DNA of 64,000 bases from Paenibacillus marchantiophytorum. Its GTDB lineage: Bacteria; Bacillota; Bacilli; Paenibacillales; NBRC-103111. The stretch is taken from NCBI RefSeq assembly GCF_014640555.1, contig NZ_BMHE01000042.1, positions 1-64,000 of the forward strand, given 5' to 3'. Under the pieces are notes generated by a model that had not been told where the DNA came from, searched no databases, and was given only the letters and a program-made list of their open reading frames with translations. Position 1 is the first letter of the stretch. Each line of letters opens with the position of its first letter. Both the position numbers and the translations under genes were made by a program. Shown here piece by piece: positions 42,682-52,192 of the stretch.

Positions 42682-44492
42682 AACGGGCCACCTGCTTTCT
42701 CTTCGTTTATGATCAAAGGCAATGCAATTTCGATTCGCGTCCCTTCGCCCAGCTTGCTGTGCACTCGGACCCCGAAGTTGCTGCCATATTCCAGCGATAT
42801 TCGCGCTTGCAAATTGAGCAGGCTGATGCCAGATGTAGACTCGCTCTTCCTTTCTTGATCTTGGGGAATCAGAAGCGTTCGCAGCTTATCCTCCTCAATG
42901 CCATTGCCGTTGTCTTCAATCCAAATGCACAATCCTTCCTCCCTCGTATGAATACGTAGGCGAAGAGTAGGCTTCCGGTCGAATGGCGTGCAGAAGCCAT
43001 GCGTGATCGCATTTTCAAGCAAAGGTTGGAGTGTAAATTTGGGGATGCTAGCCTGCAGCGCCTGCGGTTCAATCTCCACAATCATTTCGATTCGCTGCAT
43101 CGAGCGTATCTCTTGAAACCGGATGTATTGGAGGGCATATTCCTTCTCCTCCTCCACTTTGCTGAACAGCGTGTGCGCATTTTTCAACGTATAATCGAGC
43201 ATGCGGGTTAGCGCTAGAATCGCGTCAGCCATGATCGAGTTCCCGTGCAGAACGGCCATGAAGCGCAAGGCATTGAGAGAATTATGCCAAAAATGCGGCC
43301 GCATTTGCTCCTGCAGCACGTGGACCCCCAACCTTCTCTTCTCCCTCTCCACTTCCTTAATCGTTTGAATCTGTGTCTGAATTTGTTCGAAGAACCGATA
43401 GATGCCTCCATTTAATGTCTCAAGTTCCTTAAACCCTTTGTAGACATACCTCTCCGGAGACTCGCCTTCTCCCGCCAGGCGGACAATTCGCGACATTCTC
43501 TGTAATGGAAGCAGCAGCTTCGTATACAGAAGGTAGCCAAAAGTGACAATGAGCAGCAGCGAAAAAGCCGTCGTAATGCCTGTCGTCTGCCATATGCTAA
43601 TACTCTCGGCATGCAGCGATGCCATGGGCATGATCGACAGCACTTTCCACGTCGTCGAAGGAATCTGCTTATAGATATAATAACAATCCTGCCCTGCCAA
43701 TTTCAGCTTGCCTGAACCTGTATCATCGCCGTTGATGCCGATAAGCTCGTCCAACCTTTTTCTATCCAGCGCTTGCAGATAGCTGGATACCTCTGAAGAA
43801 GGCTGCGTATTGGCGAACAGCACCTGATCTTGCGGCGATAGAATAAACACGGCATTCATTGGATTTATTCTTACCGTATCGAGCAGCGTTTCGATGGCAG
43901 AGCCGTTCATTTTGATCGTGAGCGTTCCGAGTGAATGGTCATCTTGGAGCATATTTTTGCTGATGTACAGCGCTTGAGGGAAGGCACGGTAATGAAAATC
44001 AGGGGCTACGTCGGAGTGAATAAAACTGTTGTCGAGAAATAAACGCGTCCCATACCAAGGCATTGCAGACAAAGTCGCTTTGAATCGCTCTTCCTCCTCT
44101 TGATCAATCGGCGGATAAGCGAATACGCGGTTTTGATCGGTAAGAATTTGAATATACAAGGGGAGCCGCAGCCGAAAATAACTCAAATACCCTTCAATGA
44201 CATCTTTGGGAACATCGTGATTGTCTTGAATTCGGCGCATCAAATCCGTCTTAACGGATAACGTGCGTGCAAAATCATCAATATAATTCAGATAGTTAAT
44301 GAGATTGACAGAGAGCGAGTCCATTTTATCAAATACGATTTGATTGTATTGTTTCTGAATCGTGGCCGTCGATTGTTTGCTAATAATCATTCCCTGAAAA
44401 GCAATTAGAAACAGTACGGTATACGAAATAAGCGCAAAAAGCAGCATTTTCCAGCCGCTCAACAGACTTCTAATTTTTTCTTGTGGCAGCAT
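42678..44492 (-). CDS. Sensor histidine kinase (YesM type)
   Basis: A 604-aa membrane kinase: first membrane helix (about 15-37), extracellular sensor region (about 38-290), second helix (about 295-320), HAMP (about 320-375), His-kinase region with LQEQMRPHFWHNSL (phospho-His in a diverged QINPHFLYN motif) and a C-terminal ATP-binding domain (about 480-595) with QPLLENAITHGF and IEDNGNGI. AAGGAG precedes the ATG at about 8 nt. Its partner is the overlapping YesN-type regulator. Confidence 0.9.
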   Translation of the reverse strand: MLPQEKIRSLLSGWKMLLFALISYTVLFLIAFQGMIISKQSTATIQKQYNQIVFDKMDSLSVNLINYLNYIDDFARTLSVKTDLMRRIQDNHDVPKDVIEGYLSYFRLRLPLYIQILTDQNRVFAYPPIDQEEEERFKATLSAMPWYGTRLFLDNSFIHSDVAPDFHYRAFPQALYISKNMLQDDHSLGTLTIKMNGSAIETLLDTVRINPMNAVFILSPQDQVLFANTQPSSEVSSYLQALDRKRLDELIGINGDDTGSGKLKLAGQDCYYIYKQIPSTTWKVLSIMPMASLHAESISIWQTTGITTAFSLLLIVTFGYLLYTKLLLPLQRMSRIVRLAGEGESPERYVYKGFKELETLNGGIYRFFEQIQTQIQTIKEVEREKRRLGVHVLQEQMRPHFWHNSLNALRFMAVLHGNSIMADAILALTRMLDYTLKNAHTLFSKVEEEKEYALQYIRFQEIRSMQRIEMIVEIEPQALQASIPKFTLQPLLENAITHGFCTPFDRKPTLRLRIHTREEGLCIWIEDNGNGIEEDKLRTLLIPQDQERKSESTSGISLLNLQARISLEYGSNFGVRVHSKLGEGTRIEIALPLIINEEKAGGPL

Positions 44493-44678
44493 GTTTCATT
44501 CTCCTTGAGCCTTCAGCTTGTATATGACACAGTATAGTCGCTGCGCATTATCCAAAGATTAAAAGGAATGTGTGTTTTGTGTAAACCAAACCGAAGGAAA
44601 TAATCCGCACATAAATGCCTGTTCCCACATAAAAATAGGTGAATCACGCTTACTGATCTAGGAATTGGGGAGGAGCCC
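44493..44678. promoter_or_regulatory. Divergent region upstream of tgl and of the kinase operon
   Basis: The 186-bp gap must hold promoters for both directions. Near 44625-44635 the sequence CACATAAAAATA weakly resembles the -10 of sporulation sigma factors (CATA-N-TA), with an AC dinucleotide about 17 bp before it; tgl is known to be a late mother-cell gene in Bacillus. The match is imperfect by one base of spacing. Confidence 0.25.
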
Positions 44679-45506
44679 ATGATCGTATTCGAAGGCAACA
44701 ACAGAGTCGTCTTTGGAGAAAATACACTGTCTGAATTAGAATTTTCCATTTATCAAAAAAAGATGAACAGCCCTCTAGCGTATCAATATGATTCGCTTGG
44801 CACCCTGTTATTTGAACTGGACATGCGAACCCAAATTGTGGAGTCCTCAAGAGCGCTGAGTAAAAGCGGTGTCTATTTTGCTGGTTTCGACAATACGCAA
44901 TGCAATCCGGCTTATTGGCACCTTACAAATCACGGGAGATATCAGTTGAAACCAGGCGTTGCCCCGCAGGATGCCATAAGAGATATTTTCAAAAATGGCA
45001 CTTCTTACGCATTCGAATGCTCAATGGCTGTTGTTATCATCATGTACAAAGCCATACTAGAGTCCATAGATGCCAGACAATTCGATATCTTATTCTCGGA
45101 CCTTTTGCTATTCGATTGGCATTCTAACAGCAACTTGCATCTCATCGACCGGGATGTCATTGAAGAGGCCGTAAGCGGGGACATCATCTATTTTGAGAAC
45201 CCCGAATACGAACCCACAATTCCTTGGGGCAAAGGAGAAAACGTCATTATGATGGAAAACGATCATTATTATGGACATGGTTATGGTCTGGACCTCGCTT
45301 CCGAGCAACAAGTCATTATGATTCTGAATAAACACAGGATGCCTGGCAGCACCCAGTCCGCCTTTCGGACGGATCGCTTCGTGCATCCAGATTTCTCCTA
45401 TTTCTCACTCTTTCAAAGCAGCAAGCGGAGGCAACCCATTATTGCCAAAGTAGGCGAAGCGATTTATGTCCAACAAGGTTGGACGCAACCCAAATCAGGC
45501 AGATAA
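44679..45506 (+). CDS. tgl: Protein-glutamine gamma-glutamyltransferase (spore coat transglutaminase)
   Basis: Cross-links spore-coat proteins by joining a glutamine side chain to a lysine amine. The 275-aa protein is slightly longer than Bacillus subtilis Tgl (245). Conserved segments include LLFELDMRTQIVESSRALSK, SYAFECSMAVVIIMYKAIL with the predicted nucleophile C114, IYFENPEYEP (about 171-179), and GENVIMMENDHYYGHGYG. GGGGAGGAG lies about 6 nt before the ATG. It is directly followed by a Gln/His-rich gene on the same strand, a likely substrate or coat partner. Identification is firm. Confidence 0.92.
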   Translation: MIVFEGNNRVVFGENTLSELEFSIYQKKMNSPLAYQYDSLGTLLFELDMRTQIVESSRALSKSGVYFAGFDNTQCNPAYWHLTNHGRYQLKPGVAPQDAIRDIFKNGTSYAFECSMAVVIIMYKAILESIDARQFDILFSDLLLFDWHSNSNLHLIDRDVIEEAVSGDIIYFENPEYEPTIPWGKGENVIMMENDHYYGHGYGLDLASEQQVIMILNKHRMPGSTQSAFRTDRFVHPDFSYFSLFQSSKRRQPIIAKVGEAIYVQQGWTQPKSGR

Positions 45507-45587
45507 GCCCAATTTTTATAGACATGTGCCCTATTTTCCATCACCTGCATAGGATGACGTATGCCTACACCGAAAGGGGAACAAAAC

Positions 45588-46178
45588 ATGACACAAGAAA
45601 ATGTATCGCTAGAGGGAACCCTCCCTATTTATCCAACTGCTACACGTACGGAGGTTCATATGCCTGCGCAGCAAGCTCCAACATGGACGGGAGCCCAGCA
45701 ACCAGTTCAACAAACGCCAGCATGGATGGGTGCCCAGCAACCTGTTCAACAAGCTCCAACATGGACGGGGGATAATCTCCCCATCTACCAACAACCGATG
45801 ACAACACCCGTCGTGTACCCACCTGGACAGCAACAGTTCCAACATGCCGGCCATGCCCAACCTCATCATGTCTACCATCCGCACCAATCTCAAACAGCTC
45901 ACCCTATACATCATCATGCCTATCATCCGATGCATCATCACGCCTATCATCCTGTACACCATCATGCCTATCATCCGATGCATCATCATACTTACCATCC
46001 TGTACATCTCCTTGGCTACCATCCACAATATCACCATATGCTGCATCCGCAACAACATCATGCTCATCACATCCAACATCCGCAGCATCATCAAACCCAC
46101 CATACGCATACTCAGAATGGGCAGCATTCCCAACAACAACACAATCCGCAGCATCATAATCAACAACAAAATCAATAG
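45588..46178 (+). CDS. Gln/His-rich repetitive protein, probable spore-coat component
   Basis: A 196-aa low-complexity protein without a signal peptide. N-terminal part: three copies of a QQAPTWTGAQQPVQQ-like unit (about 27-62). Central part: HHAYHP(M/V)HH repeats (about 100-140), then Gln/His-rich C-terminus. From this start there is no lysine at all, whereas glutamine and histidine are very abundant. Thus, if it is a Tgl substrate, it can only be a glutamine donor. AAAGGGGA lies about 7 nt before ATG 45588; an in-frame ATG at 45561 has a weaker site and would add one lysine. A 194-aa frame on the other strand is a shadow of the repeats. Confidence 0.75.
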   Translation: MTQENVSLEGTLPIYPTATRTEVHMPAQQAPTWTGAQQPVQQTPAWMGAQQPVQQAPTWTGDNLPIYQQPMTTPVVYPPGQQQFQHAGHAQPHHVYHPHQSQTAHPIHHHAYHPMHHHAYHPVHHHAYHPMHHHTYHPVHLLGYHPQYHHMLHPQQHHAHHIQHPQHHQTHHTHTQNGQHSQQQHNPQHHNQQQNQ

Positions 46179-46211
46179 CACAGGCGGACCCACCCTTCAC
46201 GCCGAACATTA

Positions 46212-46246
46212 CAAAAAGGCTGCCGATACACCGGCAGCCTTTCATT
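46212..46246. terminator. Bidirectional intrinsic terminator
   Basis: AAAAGGCTGCCG pairs with CGGCAGCCTTT around a short loop. It separates the Gln/His-rich gene from the convergent UPF0597 gene. Confidence 0.9.
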
Positions 46247-46252
46247 TTCTTA

Positions 46253-47533
46253 CTATATGTCTTTATTCAGCATCATCTCGAGAATAAGTTTATCAATCTC
46301 CGATGTCGCCTCGTTCCCGATACGGCAAAAGTTGTCGATCGTCTTCTCAGCTTCATTCTCGATAAATCCATTCGTGGAGGAAATCGTCATTCCTTTGGAT
46401 GCGAGAAGCGCAGATTGCACCGCCGCACTCGTACAGGTGGCTACTTTCATCGCGCAGCCGCCCTTTGCTCCATCACACATCATCCCCGACACATTGCCGA
46501 GCATGTTTTGGATCGCTGCTTTGATCTCCGCTTTACCTCCGCCAAGCAGGTAGGTAATGCCGCAGCTTGCTCCGGTGCCGGATACGGTGACCCCGCATAA
46601 GGCGGATAATCGGCCAAATTTGGATTTGATATGAATCGTGACCAAGTGGCTCAATGCAGCGGCGCGAATGAGCTGCTCCTCGGTGGCGCCAAGCTTTTCG
46701 GCTGCCGCTATAACAGGGTTCGTCGCGGCGATGCCTTGGTTTCCGCTTCCCGAATTCGCCATAACTGGCATGGAGGAGCCCGCCATCCGAGCATCTGATC
46801 CCGCCGCTGCAAGCGCCATGGCATGAGAGATTAAGTCATCGGACAAAATACCTTTTTGCACATTTTCTTTAATCGTCTTACCGACTTCGAGACCGTACGC
46901 ATGTTCCAAACCATCTAGTCCCGCTTTGCGGTTTAGCTCAATGCTCATCTTAACCAAGCCAAGCTCGGCAAGATCCACCGTATTCACGAATTCGACGATC
47001 GAATCAATCGTTAGCTCACTGCGATCTTCTTTGGAGCTCTTAAAACTCGCGTTAGCGCAGCCTCCCCTATCAATGATCTGCCCGTCAACTTCAATCAGTG
47101 TGATATTCGTATGGTTATCCGTAATAACAACCTTCGCATACCTTGTCTCTGCTTCAATAATGACTTCAATGTATAATTTCTTGGGCGTATCGGCGAGATG
47201 AACAACAGCAATCCCTCGTTCCACCATTTCCTGCGCCACAGTAATATCTTCCGGCTTAATATCAGCAAGCACTTCAAGCTGTTTCTCTGCATTTCCCGCA
47301 ATTGCCCCCAAAGCAGCGACAAAATCGATCCCTGTCAGGCCAGTCCCTGGTATACCGACTGCAAGTGCATTCTTGATAATGCCTGCGCTTGCGTAAACCG
47401 TAATTTTATCGATATTGCCATCCACATAAGTCCTAGCCTTGGCAGCAGCTAAGGCAATCGCAACCGGCTCCGTACAGCCAAGCGCGACGACGAGTTCGTT
47501 TTGCAGTATGTTTATGAATGTATCCGTCCTCAT
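46253..47533 (-). CDS. UPF0597 family L-cysteine desulfidase / L-serine dehydratase-like enzyme
   Basis: A 426-aa predicted iron-sulfur lyase that would convert L-cysteine to pyruvate, ammonia and sulfide (family known as CyuA/CdsB, UPF0597). The expected cluster cysteines are visible: C20 in VALGCTEPVA, and MCDGAKGGCAMKVATC (about 353-368), with HLVTIHIKS before. AAGGGAGG lies about 8 nt before the ATG. The gene is single. Serine dehydratase activity on other substrates cannot be excluded. Confidence 0.85.
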   Translation of the reverse strand: MRTDTFINILQNELVVALGCTEPVAIALAAAKARTYVDGNIDKITVYASAGIIKNALAVGIPGTGLTGIDFVAALGAIAGNAEKQLEVLADIKPEDITVAQEMVERGIAVVHLADTPKKLYIEVIIEAETRYAKVVITDNHTNITLIEVDGQIIDRGGCANASFKSSKEDRSELTIDSIVEFVNTVDLAELGLVKMSIELNRKAGLDGLEHAYGLEVGKTIKENVQKGILSDDLISHAMALAAAGSDARMAGSSMPVMANSGSGNQGIAATNPVIAAAEKLGATEEQLIRAAALSHLVTIHIKSKFGRLSALCGVTVSGTGASCGITYLLGGGKAEIKAAIQNMLGNVSGMMCDGAKGGCAMKVATCTSAAVQSALLASKGMTISSTNGFIENEAEKTIDNFCRIGNEATSEIDKLILEMMLNKDI

Positions 47534-47637
47534 GATGAGCCTCCCTTAACACCGAAAGGCATCAAAAAACCTTCGAATGATTCCTAAAATATACTATAGT
47601 TGCTTCGCGTAGATCAACTCGTAATTTTTGAGAACGG

Positions 47638-49974
47638 TCACAACAGTTTGGCATTCGCCGCCGCGTCAAACACTTGACGCTCTTTGCCATTGTATAGAAC
47701 AGCGGATTTGGCTGAGATGACTTCACCTGCCACCGTTACCTGTTTATCCGAGAAATTCGCGATGACTTTGAGATCATTCCCATACTGTGCGCTTTGCACA
47801 AGGCGATCCTCCGTAAGGACCGAGAACCCGCTCATCTGACGGCTAACAGCCTCTCGATGAAAAGGTGACCATACCTTCAGAAAGCCAAGCATGCTTGCTT
47901 TATCTTTGTCCCATGCCTTGCGATCCAAGTGATAAAGCGGCGGGACATTGTACAACAGCTCATAGAGCATCCGGTCTGCTTCCTCTCCTTTAATCTTATA
48001 GCTGCCCCATTCCCAATGATTTGTTGTAATGATGGTATCGTTGTAGATCAATTTATAGAGCGGAACAGAGTAGGCCGGATCGATGTAAACTTTCTCATAG
48101 AGCGGTTTAATGGGCACAGGCTTGCCATAGCGCTCGGGAATTCCATCCTTGGCGTAGTAGCCTCCAACATAGTATGGACTGTTCTTTAGATCTCTCATAT
48201 CGGGGTCCCCCCAAGCAATGACAGGACTTTCAATACCTTGCGCGAACGCAATCACGCTGCTGGCAAAGTCGTTGCCTCCCTCAGAACCGACAACCATTTT
48301 CTTGTCTTTGGCGAAATAATCGAGCCTTTCCATGCGCGCTTGCAAATCTTGCTGCTGTGTAGTCGGATGGGCCGGGGAGAAATCGTCATAGATTTCCCCC
48401 GTGGCATCACAGTCCACGAACCAGGAGTTAAAGCTGATTCCGTCCTGCATAATGCCAGACACACGCTGCTTGACACTTGGCATCGCCAGTGTAGGGTTCA
48501 GCTTGCGCCCACGCTGCAAAAATCCAGCTACTTTGGTGTTATTCTTGCGAGTTACCGTCGCATTCTCATAAAGCGCTGGATCTGGGAAGGAAGCCGTATT
48601 CCACGAAGGATCCCCTTTTTGATGAATAGAATGATAGGAATCATATGGAGCAATGAGGTAGCCGTTCTTGCTTCCCTCACTAACCATTTGAGGATTCATC
48701 AAGCCACTCGACCAGTTAGGAAGGCCAAGCCAGGCATTTTCGATGCCCGCTTCCCGCATATCTTTGATTAACTGCGTCGAATCGGATTGTCCCCAATCCG
48801 CTAATTCACTAACGGCATCCAGCAGAATACTTTTGAGAAGCAGCTTGTTCAAATCGTACAGTTTTTCCTCACTCAGCTTGTCAACTCCTATCCCAATGAG
48901 CTTGCGAGCTTCCTCACCAGGGTTAGGAAATTGGGCTTGCGTATAAAATTCTCGCATTTTCAATGCCTGGTTCAGCGCGGTGAGAACGACTTTCTTCTGA
49001 TATTTGTCCATAAAATCCTGATTGGAAATTTGCTTGAGCACCTGTTCCAGTTCTGCACTTCCATCCGTTGTATGGGCCAGAAGCTTAACAAGCCACGACC
49101 CGAGCCCTTTGGGAAGCAGCGAGCGAAGCTGAGGCCATTTGACATCGGAATCCGTAAGAATTGATTCGCTCCACAAGTAAATCTGAGGTGCTCCATACAG
49201 CTTGCTGATAGAAGGATTAAGCTTGGCTTTTTCCTTCAGAGTGACAATCTTGCCTTGCTCTGCCACATAGTTTTTGTAGGGCAGCACAACATTCTGTGGA
49301 TCATTTGCCGTTACATAGAGGCGGAATCCGTAGCTTTTATCGCTGTTAATCGAAGGAAATTCATGGGTAAATTGAAAGGCTACATTCGGTGAAGCATCGA
49401 AGTGAATTTCATTATTGAACTTGTTCGTGACCACATAGACAAGAGATAACTGATTCTTGCCAAGCGCAAAAAAGTCCATGGAGAACGACTCGCTCCAACT
49501 GAGCGTCTGGTCCTTCAGAAATTCGCGCCAGTTCGCATCGCTTGCAGGAATGTTTTTCCCTTCTCCTAAGGGCAGCATATAGTTATCCGACTGAACAGAG
49601 GGCCACTGGAACTGCTCGGCCCCGACAGATTCGAACCGAATGTCGAGATAATCGCTTTTCTGCTCGATACTGACGTTGACTTTATTCGGATAGGTCCATT
49701 TGACAGCATTCTTGGACTTCACCAAATTCGTCACCTCAGCTTTGGGTAGAGGCAGCGATGCCGGAATTCGTACACCATCTTTCATCAGAACAAGCGCAAA
49801 TGTTTCCGGATCAACGTCAAATTGAAACTGCTCCACCGCGGCTTTCACCGCAGTGGATTCTGTTGGCTGCAAGTTTATTGTAGGTAATGATTGCGTAGCC
49901 GCGCCGCCCCAGCATCCCGTTAAGGAAATACTTAGCATACTTGTTACACACAGCGTAGTTAATTGTTTTTTCAT
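47638..49974 (-). CDS. GH129/GH101-related glycoside hydrolase lipoprotein
   Basis: A 778-aa lipoprotein (lipobox SLTGC, C21). An N-terminal beta-rich sandwich (about 40-260) precedes a TIM-barrel catalytic region. SWFVDCDATGEIYDDF contains D521 (candidate nucleophile) and VVGSEGGNDF contains E565 (candidate acid), with a spacing close to that of the aspartate-glutamate pair known in GH129. A small C-terminal beta domain closes it. Related enzymes release alpha-N-acetylgalactosamine; substrate here is unproved, and the family call is from motif memory. I use ATG 49974: GGAGG lies 9 nt upstream, whereas the frame's ATG at 49983 abuts that site. Divergent from the OmpR-type system. Confidence 0.7.
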   Translation of the reverse strand: MKKQLTTLCVTSMLSISLTGCWGGAATQSLPTINLQPTESTAVKAAVEQFQFDVDPETFALVLMKDGVRIPASLPLPKAEVTNLVKSKNAVKWTYPNKVNVSIEQKSDYLDIRFESVGAEQFQWPSVQSDNYMLPLGEGKNIPASDANWREFLKDQTLSWSESFSMDFFALGKNQLSLVYVVTNKFNNEIHFDASPNVAFQFTHEFPSINSDKSYGFRLYVTANDPQNVVLPYKNYVAEQGKIVTLKEKAKLNPSISKLYGAPQIYLWSESILTDSDVKWPQLRSLLPKGLGSWLVKLLAHTTDGSAELEQVLKQISNQDFMDKYQKKVVLTALNQALKMREFYTQAQFPNPGEEARKLIGIGVDKLSEEKLYDLNKLLLKSILLDAVSELADWGQSDSTQLIKDMREAGIENAWLGLPNWSSGLMNPQMVSEGSKNGYLIAPYDSYHSIHQKGDPSWNTASFPDPALYENATVTRKNNTKVAGFLQRGRKLNPTLAMPSVKQRVSGIMQDGISFNSWFVDCDATGEIYDDFSPAHPTTQQQDLQARMERLDYFAKDKKMVVGSEGGNDFASSVIAFAQGIESPVIAWGDPDMRDLKNSPYYVGGYYAKDGIPERYGKPVPIKPLYEKVYIDPAYSVPLYKLIYNDTIITTNHWEWGSYKIKGEEADRMLYELLYNVPPLYHLDRKAWDKDKASMLGFLKVWSPFHREAVSRQMSGFSVLTEDRLVQSAQYGNDLKVIANFSDKQVTVAGEVISAKSAVLYNGKERQVFDAAANAKLL

Positions 49975-50155
49975 GTGGCACATCCTCCAATTTCATGATC
50001 ATCGTTCGACGTCATTGTATAGGAGCTATGTTACAGCAATGTGCCAAAACGTAAGGAAAGAAACTTACCCAACTTGATTCGCGATTTGAGAATCTGTCAT
50101 ACTGATGTAACAAAACAATGATAACGTTACAGCCATACAAGAAGGAGGGTTCGGT

Positions 50156-50803
50156 ATGAACTTGCTGCTCGCAGACGATGAGACGCTTATGCTGCAGATT
50201 TTAAAAGCTTATTTCGTCAAAGATGGGTTTAACGTGCTCCTCGCTCAAGACGGTGAAGAAGCGATCGACCTCTTTTATACGCATAAAGTGGACTTGGCCA
50301 TTCTGGATTGGATGATGCCCAAACGCAGCGGCATTGAGGTTTGCCAGGAAATGAAGAAAACAAGCCGAACCAAGGTGCTTCTGCTGACAGCCAAAGGTGA
50401 TCCTGATGACGAGTTTCTTGCTTTGCAGTCGGGAGCCGACGATTATTTGCGCAAACCGTTCGATCCACGCATTCTACGGTTAAGAGCGCAAAAATTGCTG
50501 AATTTAACTGCGAAGTCCGTCATTGGCGATTTGACTGTGGATATGGAAGCCCAGAAGATATATCGCGGTGGCAAGGACATCCAGGCTACGAATAAAGAAT
50601 TCGAATTGATGAGATATCTTGTCGTCAACAAAGGGCAAATCGTAACTCGCAAAATGCTGCTCGATCAAGTATGGGGGTTCGATTATTTCGGAGAGGAACG
50701 GACGGTTGACACCCATATTCGCAGGCTAAGAGAGAAGATCGGCGAGCACTGGATTAGAACGCATCGAGGAATGGGCTATTGTCTGGAGGATTCGCATGAG
50801 TAG
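50156..50803 (+). CDS. OmpR-family response regulator
   Basis: A 215-aa two-domain regulator. The receiver (1-120) has ADDE, phosphorylation site D51 (LAILDWMMP) and K in LRKPF. The C-terminal winged helix (about 122-212) shows NKEFELMRYLVVNKGQIVTR and ERTVDTHIRRLREKI, and WIRTHRGMGY. GAAGGAGGG lies about 6 nt before the ATG. It overlaps the kinase gene by 8 bp. It is divergent from the GH129-related gene, a likely target. Confidence 0.9.
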   Translation: MNLLLADDETLMLQILKAYFVKDGFNVLLAQDGEEAIDLFYTHKVDLAILDWMMPKRSGIEVCQEMKKTSRTKVLLLTAKGDPDDEFLALQSGADDYLRKPFDPRILRLRAQKLLNLTAKSVIGDLTVDMEAQKIYRGGKDIQATNKEFELMRYLVVNKGQIVTRKMLLDQVWGFDYFGEERTVDTHIRRLREKIGEHWIRTHRGMGYCLEDSHE

Positions 50804-52184
50804 ACTGACCCGGAAGCTAATTGTGCAGATTAGCCTTACGCTATGCGTTGTATTCCTCCTGTCCTTCAGCGTAAATACTTATTTACTGCCCAAATACTTT
50901 TTGTATGAGAAAAAAAACAAGCTGGACGAGTTGGTCACGGCTCTCGAGCAAATGGAACTCAAGACACTGGTCGAACAACTTGAGACCATTGCAGATCACA
51001 ATCAGGTCACCATCGTAGTCAGTTCATTATCGGAGTCCGTCAATGATTTGAATAGCGACTTGTTGGTGCAGTTGAACCGCAAAGGCATAACCCTCAGCAA
51101 GTTTTGGCTGACCGAGGAGAACATGGTGATCCTCCGCGACGGCGGAAGGGTCAATAAAATCTTTGATCAAGTCAAACTCAAGTCCAGCTTTCTCGTCAAT
51201 TTCGTGACCGTGGGGGATACCGTATTTGCTGTGGGCGAATCGATTTCTCACTCCGAGGATACGATACAGATCGTGAATCGCTTCAATGCGTATCTATGGA
51301 TAGGCATGTTTGTGCTGCTTGTCCTGTTGTCCGTGCTGTATACGAAACGCATTGTGAAGCCGCTGGCTGAACTAAATAGGGCTGCAGAGGCGATTTCCCA
51401 CTTAACTTTCATAAAAACAGACATCCGCACTGGCGATGAAATCGAATCTCTTGCGCATAGCGTTAACCAAATGAGTGACAATTTAAAAGAAGCACATCAA
51501 TCGTTGGAAGCGAAAAATGCCAATCTCCGGCATTTTATTTCGGATATTTCACATGAACTGAAAACACCATTAGCTTTAATTCACGTTTATGCATCAGGAC
51601 TTCAAGACGGGCTAGATGATGGCACTTATGCAGCTGTCATTCGGAAGCAGAGCGAAGATATGGCCGGATTGATCGACCGGCTGCTGGAGCTGTCTGGACT
51701 GCAGGAGGACACTTCTCTCTTTGAACCTGTCGACTTCAAGAAGCTATTTATGGAAACGATAGCGGTCTATGGGATCGCTTTTCGCCAGCAAGGCATCGAA
51801 CTGCAAATGGACGTGGCGTTGACCGAGGATATTCGCGTGATGGCGGATCGGAGGAAACTGCAATCGGTGTTGAACAACTGGATGAGCAATGCGATGAAAT
51901 ATACGAGTGGAAGCTTCGTTACGATAAAGGTGGAAACCAAGGAGGATGTCTTGCACTTCCAAATTTCGAATCCCACGCATGCTGCAGAAGATGCCGAGTG
52001 GGATCGAGTCTGGGAACCTTTCTATGTGCTAGAGAGCTCCCGAAGCAAAAAATTCAGCGGAACCGGGCTCGGTTTATCCATTACCCGTACCATTCTTCAG
52101 CAGCATCAAGCCTCTTATGGCTTGACTGTTCGGGATGGCGTCGTTACATTTTACTTCACGCTGCCTCTGCTCCAGGGGACCTAA
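50796..52184 (+). CDS. Sensor histidine kinase partnered with the OmpR-type regulator
   Basis: A 462-aa membrane kinase: N-terminal helix (about 8-30), short extracellular loop (about 31-163), second helix (about 165-187), HAMP (about 188-240), HisKA with FISDISHELKTPLALIHVYA (phospho-His H253), and ATPase domain with NNWMSNAMKY and GTGLGLSI. GGAGG precedes the ATG. It ends 8 bp before the convergent isomerase stop, without a terminator. Its signal is unknown. Confidence 0.9.
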   Translation: MSRLTRKLIVQISLTLCVVFLLSFSVNTYLLPKYFLYEKKNKLDELVTALEQMELKTLVEQLETIADHNQVTIVVSSLSESVNDLNSDLLVQLNRKGITLSKFWLTEENMVILRDGGRVNKIFDQVKLKSSFLVNFVTVGDTVFAVGESISHSEDTIQIVNRFNAYLWIGMFVLLVLLSVLYTKRIVKPLAELNRAAEAISHLTFIKTDIRTGDEIESLAHSVNQMSDNLKEAHQSLEAKNANLRHFISDISHELKTPLALIHVYASGLQDGLDDGTYAAVIRKQSEDMAGLIDRLLELSGLQEDTSLFEPVDFKKLFMETIAVYGIAFRQQGIELQMDVALTEDIRVMADRRKLQSVLNNWMSNAMKYTSGSFVTIKVETKEDVLHFQISNPTHAAEDAEWDRVWEPFYVLESSRSKKFSGTGLGLSITRTILQQHQASYGLTVRDGVVTFYFTLPLLQGT

Positions 52185-52192
52185 GCGCTCCG

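Noticed and set aside
45609..46193. 194-aa minus-strand frame opposite the Gln/His-rich gene
   Set aside because: A mirror of the plus-strand His-rich repeats; it shows Met/Leu/Ile-rich low complexity and lacks a start signal.
48238..48771. 177-aa plus-strand frame inside the GH129-related gene
   Set aside because: Antisense shadow of a coding region with clear catalytic motifs on the other strand.
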